A stretch of DNA of 64,000 bases from the NCBI RefSeq assembly GCF_011386835.1, contig NC_088792.1, forward strand, positions 46,428,882-46,492,881, in the 5' to 3' direction. Both the position numbers and the translations under genes were made by a program. The stretch comes from Chrysemys picta bellii (lineage: Eukaryota > Chordata > Testudines > Emydidae). Every line of letters starts with the position of its first letter. Position 1 is the stretch's first letter. A model generated the notes under the pieces. It saw nothing but the letters and a program-made list of their open reading frames with translations. It was not told the DNA's origin and ran no database searches. This document shows, one piece after another, positions 12,912 through 25,170 of this stretch.

Positions 12912-15900
12912 GTTGGGATGATGGCATTTGTGATTTGACAAAAAATAAAAGCGACACCTTTTCAGCTTTGTGTTCCAGACATGATCCCTATTATCATATG
13001 GCATTGAATGAAAGAGTAAATGTGTCTCAAGATAGCTTTAGGAATATCATGGGAAGAGAGTCAACAACAGTCACTAGTTCATTCACTAGCTTTCAACTGG
13101 TCTTCAAGCCAAATCAAAGGAAGACAACCAAAGGATTTTTGTGTGATGGACAAAAGACTAAAAAGCTGAGCTCTGAAATTCAGGCGTGTCTGGATGGCAC
13201 TGTTAACAGTTTTGTTTTCATGCCACTCTACCCTCCTCATGACCAAAAGAGTAGCATGAGCCATTGTTCCAATCATTTCCGTGACAGAGGATCCAGGATC
13301 TGACAATAATTTATATTTCATACCTAGGGAAAATTGATAAAGGGGAATTAAAAGAGAGGCAAATCCATCCAGCATGAGGATGTTGATCTAACATCAATAA
13401 CCAAGAACAACAGACATACAAACCAAAAGTCAATTACCTTGACTTGTGAAAAGTGTCTAAAGTAGTGGGGATTAAAGAAGCCTTTTAAAGGCTAGATTTA
13501 GAGACAGGAAGGCGAGGGAGCCTCCTAGAAATAATATGAAACCATAATCATTGAATAGGAAAAGACTCTGGCATTTCCTCCAGAAGGTACAGCTGGTTCA
13601 ACACTCCTTGTGGAAATGTAGATATAACTCACTGTGATATGGTAATTAGTTCCAACACCTGGAACTTGATAAGCAGGTCATGAGAGGGATAGGGAACAGC
13701 TTCCTTGGACCAAGCAGAAGAAGGATGTGTCCAGGCTCAGCAGGGGCTGCCACGCCTAAGGCATGAGATGAGCTCCCCATATATATAAGCAAAGCCAGTA
13801 TCCTCCTTAAAACATTCCGTTGCTGTGATGCATGCAAAAAACTTGACAATGGTTAGGCAGCTTGTGTGCTGAGTCCACTGCCTATCATGTGACCTGCACT
13901 AGTTCATTGTTTCCTCTGCTCCCACCAGCACTCTAGTGAGCAGGTGTTGCAAAGCCCCAGTACTATGTTCCCAAATGGAGAAAGGGCAAGATGTAGCCTT
14001 TACTCAATATGATATAGCATGCCCACTTCCTATCTAATTCCCCCTCAGATCCACACATCCCTTTTGTTTGTACCCATTCCCTTGCTGTGTTATTTCTCTG
14101 TATAGAGAATTTTCCAAAGTTCCTTTTATTCTGTTGCTGGCTTCCCAAACTAGATATGCCAGATATTAAAGCCATCAAAGCTTCATCGCCTAGAGTCTAA
14201 TCACTTGTTTTGCCCTTAATTGGGGAAACTGAGAACCCTAAAGATCCCTCTCATTTTCCTGTTTTTCTCCTGTTCCTCAATTTCAGAAATATCTGAGCTA
14301 ATACTTATGTGAGGAAACGCCCTGCTTGTGATCAAAACTGCAGGACAATTTTAATATTTCTGTTGCTTTATTTATTTTAATTAATGACAGAAATGATGAA
14401 AGAAACATTTGGGTGCAGAACAGAGTTTCCTTGTGCCAGACTTCGAGTGTTGAAAATGGCTGTACAGCTGTTTTTCTGTTCAGACTTAGAGTTCTTTACA
14501 CTGAATGAATAGAAACCCTGATTTTATTATTTAAATCCCTTTCTCTTACTGTAAGTAGTTCAAGAACTCCAAGTGACCAAATCTCACTGATAATAGCAAT
14601 TATCTGTGAAACAGAATACCCATTAACTAAACTCATTTAGGGCTTTGTGAAGCTATATTACATTATATTACACTGTACATATTTACCTGGCACCCTCAAC
14701 TGATAGCTAAGGATTACTTAAGAACCACAGTGACAAAACCAGAATAACAAATGGCAAAGCTACATTATATGAAAGGGGAAAAGAGAATAAAAATCCTCCT
14801 CCCCTCCCCCTGCCTCAACTCCAAGTCTTAATTAAAGTACTAAACTTGATTCATACCAGTTCTGTGTACGGAAATTCTCCATGTTGACTGAAACTTGGCA
14901 CATCCTTTTGATTTGGTTTTAGCAACTGCTTGTGTTTGGTTAAAACACTAGTGATTAAATCTTATAAAAAGAAGTAATTCTTTTAGTCACCATGAGACAT
15001 TAGTCTGGGAAGAGAGTATGAATGGTGCCAAAGGAAAGAACAAAGAAATGCTGCATTATAAAATAGATCTTCCGCTTGATCCAACACAACCACAATCTCT
15101 ACTGGGAGTGACCTTCTCAGAAAACTGCACCACTTTTAGCTAGAGATGGATCTGAGATGCAAAATTTGAATCCAGATTTTGAACACCACCAATATTTGGC
15201 AGAGTACAGATCTGGAGTTTAGGGTTGACCCATTACAGAAATAGTGTCCAGTGGGGAGTATCTGTTTTCATACAAAATATGTATTTGCACAAGTTAAAGA
15301 CAAATTATGTGGACCCATTCATGTTTATTAAGCAGGCAGACAGCAGCATTTGTACATTTTGCAGGCATGTTTTTGAAAACCAACTGAAAATGTGCCCCCA
15401 GCCCCTCAATGGTTTATCCATCAGTAAAATGGATATTGCCTTCAACCAAGTACTCTGTCCACTAGATCACATTGCCTCTCAAAATGAGGTGTGTGTCAGG
15501 AGTCACTGCAGATCTTTGAAGTTTGCACATGGTCACCGGACAAAGAACCTGTGTTCTTAATCTTGGTAACGGAGCCATAAATAATGTACGGTCGCTGCAT
15601 TTCGATGTATTTGGTCTTTAGATGTTATTAAAATAGATTCATATAAAACTTGGGGGATGGAACCATTTCCAGTCATGTATTTTTGCTTTCATGCTCAGTG
15701 AAGATTCAGTGCTCATTTGTGAGAGCATCAAACTTGTGCCAAATCAACTTGAATGTCATTATTGCCTCTTTTTTTCCATAGCAAATTTAGTTTGAGGCAG
15801 ATTCATTACAGTTTTTATTCTTCTGTGTAATAGGACTGTGTGACGCTATCCCTTGAATTAATGAAAACAGGTGTCTTTTTGTGTTTCTTTGCTCCTGTTT

Positions 15901-16499
15901 ACCCTTTAGCAGCCTCCCCGCCCACTTCTTTCTTTGAGCAGAGATCTACTACTTCTTTGTTCATGAATAATGTGATATTTTCCAACTCAATTACTTCAGA
16001 GCATCAAAAGAGGTTTACGAGGTGTTGTGTATTGTCAAGTTACCTGAAGTGCACCACTCAATGGAAATACTTGTACATACTATCATCACTTTACATATTT
16101 TATAACCCCGTCAACAGAAACAATAAGTGTAGAATTCAAAAAGTAAGTGAACAAAATGAATCATATTTTGTGGATTGAGTATAAATCTGTGGAAAATAAC
16201 TTTGAAAGAACATTTATGGTCCAAATAGAACAAACTGCAAACATTTAATAGAGGTCTAAGATCTTTCCTTAGCTTTAATTCTCTTTTCTGTAAAACTGAG
16301 GAACTACCTGAGGATGGATACATATTCATGTTAGTGGGAATCTAGATAAGACATAGAAAAGTAAGGAGCTACAGTTTTGTAAGTGTTGTTTCATTATAGT
16401 GGAAAACACTGGATCAGAGACAAAGCTATAGAATGCTTAAAAAGAGACAGCTTAATGACAGAGTGTGAATCAGCAAAAAGAAGCTCACGCCGAACACAT

Positions 16500-16760
16500 T
16501 CAGTCACATCTGGTATTACCAGACAGGGTGATGTGGACATAATTTAACTAGATTTCAAAAAATATTTTATATTGTACAATCACTCATGGAAGACTGAACT
16601 GAATAATCAACAAGTATGGTCTAAGAGGGTGAGCCACTTGAGTAGCTAAAGAAATGTCTTGAGACAGAAAAATATAGTATTAATTAATGGAAACACCTCT
16701 GCACAGACAGGGATGACAAGCTCTGGGCCACAAGAAAAGACATTAGTTGCAATTTAATTT
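16500..16760 (+). pseudogene. Decayed LINE (CR1-like) reverse transcriptase fragment
   Basis: Conceptual translation gives a broken match to the palm/fingers region of a non-LTR retrotransposon reverse transcriptase. An LDF-type motif (LDFKKYF) is followed by an NHSWKTELNN-like block. After a frameshift come INGNTS and TSSGPQ, where active copies have the INGxxS and SGVPQGS-type blocks. Stops and frame changes are frequent and no intact ORF exists. It is an old LINE remnant on the plus strand. CR1 is the likely source because other CR1 pieces lie nearby, but the exact family is inferred from pattern only. Confidence 0.5.
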
Positions 16761-19700
16761 GTTGTATACAGTGATCACCATTAAAAAGTAATCACCTGTC
16801 AACAATTACAGTTACCTCAATTACCTCACAGTGATAGCTGTATTGCCAGAATTTCCCCTTATACTTAGAGTAGGAAACAATGTAGAAACCTAGAAGTAAC
16901 TATGGTATTCATTGTCAAATGTTGTCTTTTAACAATGACCACTATTTTCTACAGTAATTGCAATTTTGACCTTCTTATAATCATTTGTGATATTTTCCTA
17001 TTCCTAGAATTGAGCTGTTGTCAATGTAATAATAATAATAATAATAATAATATGATAAATGCTTCCTTTTTAATTTAAACCATTGTACTGGTGACCTGGA
17101 AGAAGTAACATTCAGTCAAGTAACAAACTGTAGGTATAAAATTGGGGAGAGGATAAAAAAATTAAAGCAAATTGCAAATGGATACTTTAAACATCAACAG
17201 GGGGTGGCAACTTTAAATGCTGGCCAGAGCTACCTATGAGCCCTAATTGGTAAATGAATACATCTTCAAGCCAGCCTGTTCCCTCTCCTGTTTCCTGTTG
17301 CCCCTCTTCATTTCCTCCATGTCCTTACCACCATCATGGGCTCCAATCTTGGTTGAACTATCTGGAATGAACTGGACCCAGTGACGTTTCAGTATTGACC
17401 ACTATACATTGACTGTACAGTAGCATATTCTCAATCAAAACCAAACATTTTAAAATGACCTTATATATTTTATAAAGTAATATGTCACTTTTCTCCTGAA
17501 ATATCCAGATAATATAATGCAAACATTATAAGTAATATAAAGATTTCACCATATGGTCAAATGAATTTATCCTGAGTAAGGACTTGAGGGTTTGGCAACA
17601 TGATTATCTCTATATCATTCTGAAGCTGTACGAAATGGAGAGGTGGAGGTCACTTGCCACGAGGAGGCATTGACCTCACCTAGAACTCATTGATTTGCAA
17701 CAAAATGCATTACTCCAGAAAGTGGTGTGTGATCATGACCAACCAATGAAGCATCTTTTTTTTGCCTTTCTAAGCAAGACAAATCAATTCCAATTGAATA
17801 AGCTGTGGAAGAAGATGGTCAATGTCTCCCTTTGAGTCCAATTGATCCCCTTTGATCAATGGTGTTTTAACACCACAATCACTGAAGCACAGAGTAGTAA
17901 ACACACATGCATCACATTTGTAAGTGAAAAACTACACTTTGTGAAATGGAAATACAACATGGGATGAATAGCTTTAGAGGGCAGATGAAACATTTTGCTT
18001 CCGCTCCTTCCAAAATATGCCATTTCATAGGCTGGCATCAGAAGCACAATAGCTGAGTTTCCAGGCGGCTGACACTAATGCCGAGATTCTTGCCACAAGA
18101 AGAGTGGACTTCCTCACAGTCATTCCTTGCTTGGATTGCTGACGGTGTGGAATGATCTCATCCTTCTCTTCAATGCCACAGAGCCAGCAGCAGCAGATGA
18201 TCAAGAAGAGCCCACCAAAATGAATGGGCACTGAGGGCTCTCAGCCCCTCACGTGAGGCACTCCGAAGTTTGTAGGACTGGGTTCAGAACACAGCATTAT
18301 CAATTCACCTACCATCTTTCAAAACATTCTGTATCTTCAGATACCATTAAAAGCATGACAATCCTATTGGCATACATGGTATTTCATATGGTTCATATGG
18401 TTCCATATTCTATGAACATTCTAAGGTCTAGATTGTGCAGAGTGGCCCTGATTCAGTAAAACACTGTAAGCCTCCAATTAACAATCCCTTCCAGACTTCT
18501 CTGTTGCTTAAGGGAACACACGGGCCACACTATCCTTTTGGGACGGAATGCTGCAATCTGTTCCCCAGTGCACCTGGCATGCAGAAGCCAGAGGAGAGGA
18601 CATGTCACTTTTCGCCCACTTTGAAGTGATGTGTGCCCTCATGCCCTTGCACTTGTCTCTGACCCTTGTGCAGGGCATGAACGTGAGAAAGGCAGCTTGC
18701 CCCCTCCCTGTGCAGCCATGCAAGAGACAGGGATAATCTGACCCTAGGTATAGGGAAGTCACAAAGACTCCAGTTAAATTAATCTTGCCTATGCATTGCC
18801 ACTGTCATTTTGCAATGGTAGTTCCTGTAGTTAATTGGAATTCCTTTAGAATACACCTGCTTTAAAAATGACAGCACCGAAGAATGTACAGATGCTTTTT
18901 AATAGTGCTATGACTATGGGGGAGATATTCAAAGACACAAAGGGCAGTTAGGCCCCCACCTCCCGTGGAAAATCACTGGGAGTTAGGCACCCAGCTCCCC
19001 TGAGTGCCTTTGAAAATGTCCCCCATATACTATTCAGCTATCATAGCCATATTTATTGTTCACGTGCCAGGGCTAGAGAAGGTTAATTTGTAAATGGATT
19101 TGAATGGTCGGACCTTGCTCAGTTACAGTGACAGTTTAAAATAAGCAATGTATATTGCAGATGTCAAACAAAATCCCTTCACATCACTTACGCTGTAAAT
19201 ATTAGTAGCTATGATATAAATTACATTTAACATCCAATTACACTCAACTAAGTGCCTGATCTAATAGCAGAGAATTGAATGCATCATGCAGAGATTAAGT
19301 AGGCACATTTAGACTTTGTACTAATCCTTCTTGAAATCGGTCATGTTTTTTGAACTTTTGCTAGCTTTACGAGCTATATTAACACAAAAAAGATCCATTC
19401 ATTTGCATTAGCTGATGCTGGGAATTTTGTTTCATTGCTTGTAGCTTCGATTAATTGTATTTTACTTATTTACTGTTAAAATCTTCACTGTGGAAGACCT
19501 TAAAATATTTTATAGCATGCATTGTTGGAAATTGTAATATAACTCTTTTGAATGTCAAAGCATTCCCCCTGAGCTATCAAAGTGGTCTGTCAATTTAGAT
19601 ACAAAAAAAATCTGAAATACTTAGGTTTTTATATTTGATAAACATTATATATTTATTCCTAGTAGGCATGTTAGAGACTATCAGTCGTCTAAAACTAAAT

Positions 19701-20113
19701 CCACACACACTGAGGACAAACGGTGTTGAGTCTAAATAGTACTGCACTGTATATTTTCCTGTATTAAGCTAATGCAGTAATATTTAAAAGTGTTTCTTAA
19801 ATATCCAGACAATAGATGCCCTTTCCATATGGTTTTAAGTTTCATACAAATACAGGTTGGATTGGAAACTGGCAGTTGGTTTGATTTATTTCTCTGTTTA
19901 CCATTGCAGACAAGCCCACTGGATGTTATGAATGTGACATAATACGACTCAATTAAGGCTGAATAAAATAAATGGAACGAGTGACTCCCCGCAATTATAT
20001 CCAAGTTCAATATGATATTGTAAGTTCAATCGGAAATATCCGTACTGTTTCAGTTACAACTGAAGACTTTTTAAAAAAAAAAGTATTGATAGACTATAAA
20101 TCTGCAGTAGTTA
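16761..20113. other. AT-rich non-coding stretch
   Basis: No gene recognised. It contains an AAT microsatellite (17027-17052) and a repeat-like block at about 18920-19025 with an inverted pair around TTAGGC and GCCTAA-type words. A somewhat GC-richer piece at 18490-18740 has no recognisable coding potential. Confidence 0.5.
17027..17052. repeat. AAT trinucleotide microsatellite
   Basis: About eight uninterrupted copies of AAT, read directly from the sequence. Confidence 0.9.
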
Positions 20114-20126
20114 CTATTAGATGGAG

Positions 20127-20228
20127 AAAGAACAGGAGTACTTGTGGCACCTTAGAGACTAACTAAGGTGCCACAAGTACTCCTGTTCTTTTTGCGGATA
20201 CAGACTAACACGGCTGCTACTCTGAAAC
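20127..20228 (+). mobile_element. Short foldback retroinsertion (possibly Penelope-like) with 13-bp target duplication
   Basis: The insertion begins with a perfect 29-bp inverted repeat (arms 20127-20155 and 20163-20191, 7-nt loop). It continues into a tail ending CGGCTGCTACTCTGAAAC. It is flanked by exact 13-bp copies of CTATTAGATGGAG at 20114-20126 and 20229-20241. The long duplication indicates target-primed or similar insertion rather than DNA cut-and-paste. The inverted 5' start is the kind of end seen in Penelope-like elements, and I recall the tail as a very common reptile repeat of that type. The family name is tentative; the structure is certain. Confidence 0.7.
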
Positions 20229-20454
20229 CTATTAGATGGAGCTATTTTTATATATTATGATCAGAACTTTCAAACCTGGGTGTTTAAAGTTAGGCATCTA
20301 AAACCATATTTAGGCATCTACATTTTGTCTAGGTGCCTGAATTGAGGCATATATATTTGAAAATTATGGCCTAACTATAGAATGCCATTGCTGTGCATGG
20401 TGTTTTACAAATAACTAAAGAAGACCATGTCCCAGCCACTAGGAGCATATAAAT

Positions 20455-20605
20455 TAAGTAGAAGTAGAAGCCACATCACCTGAGAATTTTAAAGCTAGAC
20501 TGGAAAAAGTACAAGAAAATATAGCACCAGGAACAATTCTGCATTGTCAGGAAGAAAGGATTAGATGATCTACAGCGGCTTTTTCATCTTTAATCGATGT
20601 GGTTC
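20455..20605 (+). mobile_element. CR1-type LINE 3' remnant
   Basis: The run from TTTTAAAGCTAGACTGGAAA through AATTCTGCATTGTCAGGAAG to TTAGATGATCTACA matches the usual 3' untranslated pattern of reptile CR1 copies (a TGGAT/GGAAA, CTGCATTGG, AGATGACCT series). It is 5'-truncated and diverged, with no coding capacity. Confidence 0.5.
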
Positions 20606-22796
20606 TCCACATCATAGTAAAGCAGTTGAAATGTATTATTTTTTCATTTGTTTTTATACTCTGAGCTCTCCCTTCCACATGATTCATTTAAGAATGTTTT
20701 CTCCATTTTGGCTACTTCAATGTAACTGAGCCAAAAATGAAATATATTTCTCCAGTGAATTAATTTCTACCTACTGCTGTGCTGTAATATATAATTAACA
20801 TAAGATGAGATTTAATTATTTAATTACTACCCATAAAAGCAGATAAGTATTGTATGGCAAAAAATAAATAAGAGTTTTCACTTTTCGGTATCCTGTTTAC
20901 CCCTCAAGAGTGACCTGATTCGTTCAAGTTTGATATATACAGAGAGAGGAGTAAATATGTACTATGTACACAAGGGACATAGGGTAAAATAAAGAAATGG
21001 TTTGGCTGGACTATAATGTTGTGATCCCTTGAAACAAAGCTGTTTTTATAATGATGTGTGGTGACTAAAGAATACATTGAACCCAAGCAACTGCCAAATG
21101 TTATTCTACCATTTCGAACATTTTGCAGTATTCTCATTTTTCCTTTAGAAACTGCTGTTTCGAGATACTTGTAACTCAGTCACTCTGGGTGAACTGTGAC
21201 ATACACGGACAAATATGAAAAAATACATGCTTACATTGAACAAGCAAAATTTGGTCCTAGGGGCACAAACAGCTAATTGCTGCTCTCAATGGGTTGCTTG
21301 TGATTTCTCTATGCTGGATCCAGTATAAGAAATAAATGACAAATTAATACCCTGTTTGATTGAGGGGGTACTCTGAACAGTTTCCTGATTTCTTTACAGT
21401 CATACACAGAGATGATTCATTTTCCACGTGCACTGAGCAAAGCTTTCTCCTGATGACAAATGTTAATTGTGCTGAATTTTATCTGGGGGCAGGTTCAGCA
21501 GAGGCATTGAAACATGTACTGGTTGCTGAAGACTGAGCTGAGTCAACAAAATTCATTGCATCCAAAGCATATTGGTATGTTGTTTTTTCAACCAAAGAGC
21601 CAAGAGGTGAAAAGCAAATCCTTTTATCCAGCAAACCATCCAGTCATCTGAGCAATTACTTGGTTAAAGCAAATGATGTGCAGATACTGTAGGATGATAA
21701 ACTTAAAAGTCAATTCATTAAAAAATACTATTCTCCTTCAAGAAATAATTTGTTTTTTGAAGTAAATTGAACATAAAGAGCAGGAAGGAAGAAGAAAAAT
21801 GTGAAATTTTATCATATCATTTCAAGTTTGATTATGTCACAGAAAAAGTAAATGGCAATAGAGTATAAAGGAACCTAATCTATAAAGGAAGTGAAAAAGG
21901 TTAAAGAAGTCAACAGTAATTAAATGGTGATTGAAGCTGAAAGAAAATTGATCTGTGTTAGCTGAAGGCCATTCTTGCCTTTTGGGATGTTATGCATTGG
22001 TGAAGAGGGGAAAGAAAGGTTTTTACTGTTTTGATATGGAAATATATGTCACATCTTTTTAGCCTATGGCACTGTGACTCAAGACTGCAGTGAATTTCTG
22101 GTACACTGATTCTAGTGTCCTATACATGCTTGTGGGTATTGTGTAAAGATAAGATGCTCTAACAAAGCTTGGTGGGGTCAAAAGTCATGGGAGCTTCAAC
22201 AGTTTGCATGCTGTTTTGTCTCAGGCAGGAAAGAAAAGCACATCGAAGCAACAGAATGTATATAGTGGTAAACACTAACACATCCATCTACAAGCTATGC
22301 CATATCCCGAACTCAGAGTGATGCAAAGATGCAGCTGGTCATTAAAATCTGGAAGTATGGTGTAATATTCTAGAGGGGTAAAGTCTGTAGTAGCCAGTTT
22401 GCTAATTGCTTAGATGTGGTGGCTTGTACCAATATGATTTAAATATCTACATACATTTAGTTTCAAAAGAAAGTTAAAAAATTAATGCCACTGCCCATTT
22501 CTTAGAAGCTTAGAGATTTAGGGTATCCCAAGCTAAAATCTCACAAAAGATGAACATGAGAGTTAATAAAGGAACATATCCAGGGCAAGTGGTTGAGAGA
22601 TTACTGTGATTTAGGTTTCTATCTGTGTATCTAAATCAATCAGCCTAGTGAAGTTTAACATGGATGCATTCTCCATAACCAAAATATTGACAAATGCCAC
22701 TGAGAATGTTACTTTTCAGTTCATGCAAAAAGAATCACGTTTTCTAGAGTTCTAATAATTTTGCAAAGACCTGTACCTCCCTCCAGATATTCATCT

Positions 22797-22904
22797 AGGG
22801 CTTGACGCTACGAGGTGTTCAATATTTCTTGTGAGGTTTGAAACACCCTCCACTCCCTCATCAACACATCACAGGTGATGCTCAGAACCTTGGTGGATCA
22901 GGCC
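22797..22904. repeat. Foldback repeat
   Basis: The left end AGGGCTTGACGCTACGAGGT and right end AACCTTGGTGGATCAGGCC look like diverged inverted ends of one palindromic family (consensus approximately GGGCCTGATCCTRCAAGGTG). The interior is degraded. Confidence 0.4.
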
Positions 22905-23010
22905 AGTAGAGAGTTTAAACTGGATGACTGTTTATAGGTGGTACCTGTTGCTGAAGGAAACCAAACCATGCCATTGATTTAAATAATATGTAGCAACATT
23001 TATTGACTAG

Positions 23011-23112
23011 GGGCCAAATCTTGCAGTCCTTACTCAGTCATAATGTCCATTGAAATCAATGGACGTTTTGAATGAGGAAGGGCTCAATCTGCCAGACTGC
23101 AGAATTTGACCC
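23011..23112. repeat. Foldback repeat with near-perfect central palindrome
   Basis: GGGGCCAAATCTTGCAGTCC at the left is roughly inverted at the right (GACTGCAGAATTTGACCC). The centre TCCATTGAAATCAATGGA (23046-23063) has perfect 8-bp arms around AA. It is the best-preserved example of the foldback group in this window. Confidence 0.6.
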
Positions 23113-24486
23113 TAGCTATGTTGATTTGTCAAGAGCAGCAAATTAAAATGTGAAAAATCAAGTAATTTGCATTACTTAAAGAATAATAGACAACTACTAA
23201 ATGTTCTTAGCTACAGTTTTTATAAGCTTTTTGTCACTAGAGAGAGTCGTAAATACATACAATTAATAACATTCATGTTAAAAAAGAAGTATTAATTCCT
23301 CCCTTGGTGAAGGATTAGGACAAATAAATAAAGCATGCCAACCTTTTCTCTCACAAAAATCTTATGGGAATATTTTCCATTCTGCAGTTTATGTGGCGCT
23401 AAATGCCTGCCATTGTCTAGTTCAAGCTTGTCAACTGCGACAAAAATAAGAATCATTTGAAGGGCCACTTCAACAAACAACTCTAAAAGAAAAGCTAATT
23501 TATTATAAAAAGGCATCTATATTTCTTGCAACCAACTTCTGAATGTAGAAAAATTGAGACATTTAAATCTGAATGAAGACCTTCCTGAATATTAGCAAGC
23601 ATTTAGATTTTCACCAGTTAAGCTGGCATGTGTTCCGGAGAATTCCTTATGTCAGTCCTGGAGGTACTGATGTCTTAGTTGCAATTCTGGTCCATTCGTT
23701 CAAGCGTAAAATAGCATCTGTTGAATCAGTAGCTCAGTAAGTGGTATGGCTTTGGGCTTGTTCTAGTCAGAAGGTCACATACACTTCCAGTGCTTATATA
23801 AATATCATTTCACGTTATAATGGCACACTGATATCACCATTTATAACAGTCTTCATCAGTTATGTTTTATTGAAATATTGAATCTTATTGATCTACCCTG
23901 ATCATGCAACACCTGTTCATGTTAGTGATCACTTATTCATATGAGTCATGCCACTGATTTCAATAAGCGTTCAGATAAGTGTGTAAGAGTTGCAGAGATA
24001 GGTCCTAAATCCATATCTAAATAAGTGTGCTATACAAACACTCAATCCAACTCCCACAGGCTTCAATGAGAGTTGGACCCTTTATGCATTTCTAAAGTTC
24101 ATGCAGACTTAAGTAAATGTGTAGACATGCTTTAGGACATTCACAGAGGTTTTTTCCCTCCAATGGAAAAGGTGCTTTCCCTCATGTAACATAATGAGTA
24201 ATGAAGGCTGATGAAGCCATTTGGCTCAAATTAGAAATTAGCATCCTTTCACCTCTAGTTTGCTGGTTTAAATCCAAGTCAGAAGGTGACCAATTAAAGC
24301 TACAGGAACTGTTTAGAGTGAACAATTTATTCAATGAACTTTGTCAGTGGGGGCAATTTGCAAACAGAAAAGAGACTGTTTCACAAGAGAGAACCCAAGG
24401 ACTGAATGGGCATGGAGAAGAAACTATCCTTTCATCCCAGGGCAAGATCCCTCCAGGTCAGGGTACAGGCACATTAGCAGAGTTGT

Positions 24487-24521
24487 GGTAACGCTTGTTC
24501 TGCAACTGTCTAAGCGTTACC
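24487..24521. repeat. 10-bp perfect inverted repeat, 15-nt loop
   Basis: GGTAACGCTT (24487-24496) and AAGCGTTACC (24512-24521) are exact reverse complements. A GTTCTGCA word inside the loop recurs just after the second arm. No associated element was identified. Confidence 0.6.
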
Positions 24522-25037
24522 TGTTCTGCATATAAATAGAAACAATATTCAGCCATAAGCTGAATATAGCTATTATTTGTGCAGTATTTGGGGTTTTCAC
24601 ATTAAACCTTTCCCCTGAAAAGCAGGTCTAGTGTGCTTTGTTCATTAGAGATGTAGCTTGACATGTTTCCAACCAGCTTGGGCTGTGTTAGTGGAGCCCA
24701 TCACATTCCTATCAGCCTACCCTCCTTTTATTAAACATAAAGCCTTTCTTCCTCCCTGCCCAGTACTGATAAGTTGACCTCCCTGCAATACTAGCCTTTC
24801 AACATTTAGAAATATGATTCTGGATGAATTCTGGTTGTAATATAGTCCCATGCTTAACACTTCTCTTCTCTGTGGCATTTCCCAACATCTGCACAATGGT
24901 GTATTTGAAGCCAGAAAGGGAAATGATTTCTTTTGTGCCAAATATAAATGTTTTGCTGTCATCTAATTGGGGCCGCCGTTGAATTGCAGCCCAGCAAACT
25001 CCAACTCCTGTTCATACACTGGTGATGGTTCCTTGCA

Positions 25038-25170
25038 CCCTGATCCAACAAAGCACTTAGGCACGTGCTTTACTTTAAGCACATAAATAATCCCATAGAT
25101 TCCAAGTCAGTGAAACTACTCATGTGCTTAAAATTAAGCTCATGCCTAAGACTTTTTCTGGACTGGAACC
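25038..25170. repeat. Foldback repeat with AAGCAC..GTGCTT ends
   Basis: CCCTGATCCAACAAAGCACTT at the left, GTGCTTTACTTTAAGCACAT, and then CATGTGCTTAAAATTAAGC in inverse order towards the right form a large imperfect palindrome. The centre is degraded (CCATAGATTCCAAGTCAGTG). Confidence 0.5.

Larger units (their letters stand above)
4870..16499. other. Long AT-rich non-coding stretch
   Basis: I see no convincing exon or transposase. It contains a GA repeat near 6156-6172 and two palindromic repeats listed separately (7858-7943, 12797-12911). Short open frames (for example 12935-13303, 15225-15560, 15840-16178) have no recognisable domain and no start context that sets them apart from chance. 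Confidence 0.55.
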
